Assembly: GCA_963681505.1 (NCBI GenBank)
Contig: OY811976.1
Location: 3,322,588 to 3,386,587, forward strand
DNA: 64,000 nt
Source: Eunapius fragilis
Lineage: Eukaryota; Porifera; Demospongiae; Spongillida; Spongillidae
Direction: 5' to 3'
In this document: positions 63,395-64,000 of the stretch, in pieces
Layout: the number at the start of each line of letters is the position of its first letter
How positions within the stretch are numbered: position 1 is the first letter of the stretch
The notes under the pieces: model-generated
Databases searched by the model: none
What the model was told of the DNA's origin: nothing
Seen by the model: the letters and a program-made list of their open reading frames with translations, nothing else
Program-made: the position numbers and the translations under genes

Positions 63395-64000
63395 GTATGT
63401 TAAGACTAATTTGAATTTTCTGTAAATTCAAACATTACAACTTGCCGCTTTTCTGTTTGGGTACTTCTTGTAGCTATTCTCTTTATATCAAATCTTTGTT
63501 CAATGATCCCGCAAATTAATTCAATTGATAGTTGTCATAGCAACCGTAGTAGTTTATTGCATCGCGCTCGGAAATATGGGGGCGTTTCTTTGCGTTTTCG
63601 CAAAACCCGGTGATTTAATATCGTTGTTTGTGGACAAAAACAGTTATATATTGTTTATTTGATACTGGTCTAACTATTATGGGTGGGCACAACGAAGTGT
63701 AACATCGTTCGCGTAAGTTGCACAATGAAAATGATGAATTTTGTGCTTAATTTTTCGCAGTTCTAATGCTTGTCTGCAAGCGCTCGAAGCGTTTCGAAAT
63801 AGTGATCTAAAAGCCTAGTATAATGATTAAATATGGGTATCCCAGAAGTAGAAGAACGGCAGAAAAATGCGAAAAACTATTCTTTTATCGCCCGGGTTTT
63901 CAATTCTAACATTCAAATCAATTATTTCACCGTGCGTAACCGTTGTCATAGAAACAACATTATATATTAATTACGCGTTATCAATCCAAAGTGTATTGGA
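63395..64000. other. Right edge, no feature seen
   Basis: AT-rich, unmatched elsewhere in the window. GCATAGAAACAACA/CATAGCAACCGT words occur twice. No convincing gene. Confidence 0.35.

Overview
The window looks like eukaryotic, probably invertebrate, nuclear DNA. It shows short exons with canonical GT-AG splice sites and phase-1 introns between extracellular domains, no bacterial-style operons, many microsatellites, minisatellites and homopolymer runs, and a mixture of Ty3/gypsy, non-LTR, pogo/Tigger-like and MITE-like elements. The receptor style (Ig plus FN3 modules, single membrane span, short tyrosine-containing tail) and the transposon mix suggest a demosponge or another early-branching marine animal; that placement is an inference and nothing here proves the species.

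Cellular genes. The best-supported host gene is on the minus strand. I could reconstruct it from splice sites and phases: possible first exon (27258-27210), Ig exon (26974-26690), FN3 exon (26609-26334), an FN3-like domain split over 26199-26105 and 14167-13969, a cysteine-containing domain with a short YGPSST-type linker (13900-13523), a transmembrane exon (12675-12541) and a tail exon with an NPxY motif ending at 12144. One intron of this gene (26104-14168) holds about 12 kb that is mostly transposon. A second, damaged paralogue lies at 33178-31248 (Ig, partial linker domain, TM, tail that lost NPxY). A third fragment is at 52769-52190. Other candidate host exons are at 8475-9093 (minus) and at 54807-55647 (minus, an 8-residue repeat exon with one in-frame stop).

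Mobile elements, left to right. 4-8 kb: a 132-bp-arm palindrome, a LINE-derived fragment and a 0.9-kb-arm inverted repeat. 14.2-25.0 kb: five copies of a non-LTR retrotransposon with N-terminal zinc motifs, RT and a restriction-like endonuclease, all bordered by (AAT)n tracts as expected for a Dong/R4-type element that targets such repeats. 27.6-31.0 kb: degraded RT/endonuclease relics of another family. 36873-42162: a Ty3/gypsy element with both LTRs, PBS, PPT, a 4-bp target duplication and a frameshifted gag-pol. 42373-44584: a TA-flanked element with terminal inverted repeats that carries a degenerate OTU protease gene; a related repeat at 36.5 kb gives the empty site. 46.9-50.9 kb: several TIR/foldback elements and a gypsy integrase relic. 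56803-61355: a Tigger-like DNA transposon with about 0.5-kb TIRs, a transposase with one stop codon, and a young internally deleted gypsy element inserted in its left TIR.

Tandem repeats are abundant (18, 22, 24, 26, about 35 bp units, among others), several of them inside or beside coding exons. I see no CRISPR array, rRNA or convincing tRNA gene. All coordinates, splice sites and matches were worked out by eye; no alignment or database search was run.
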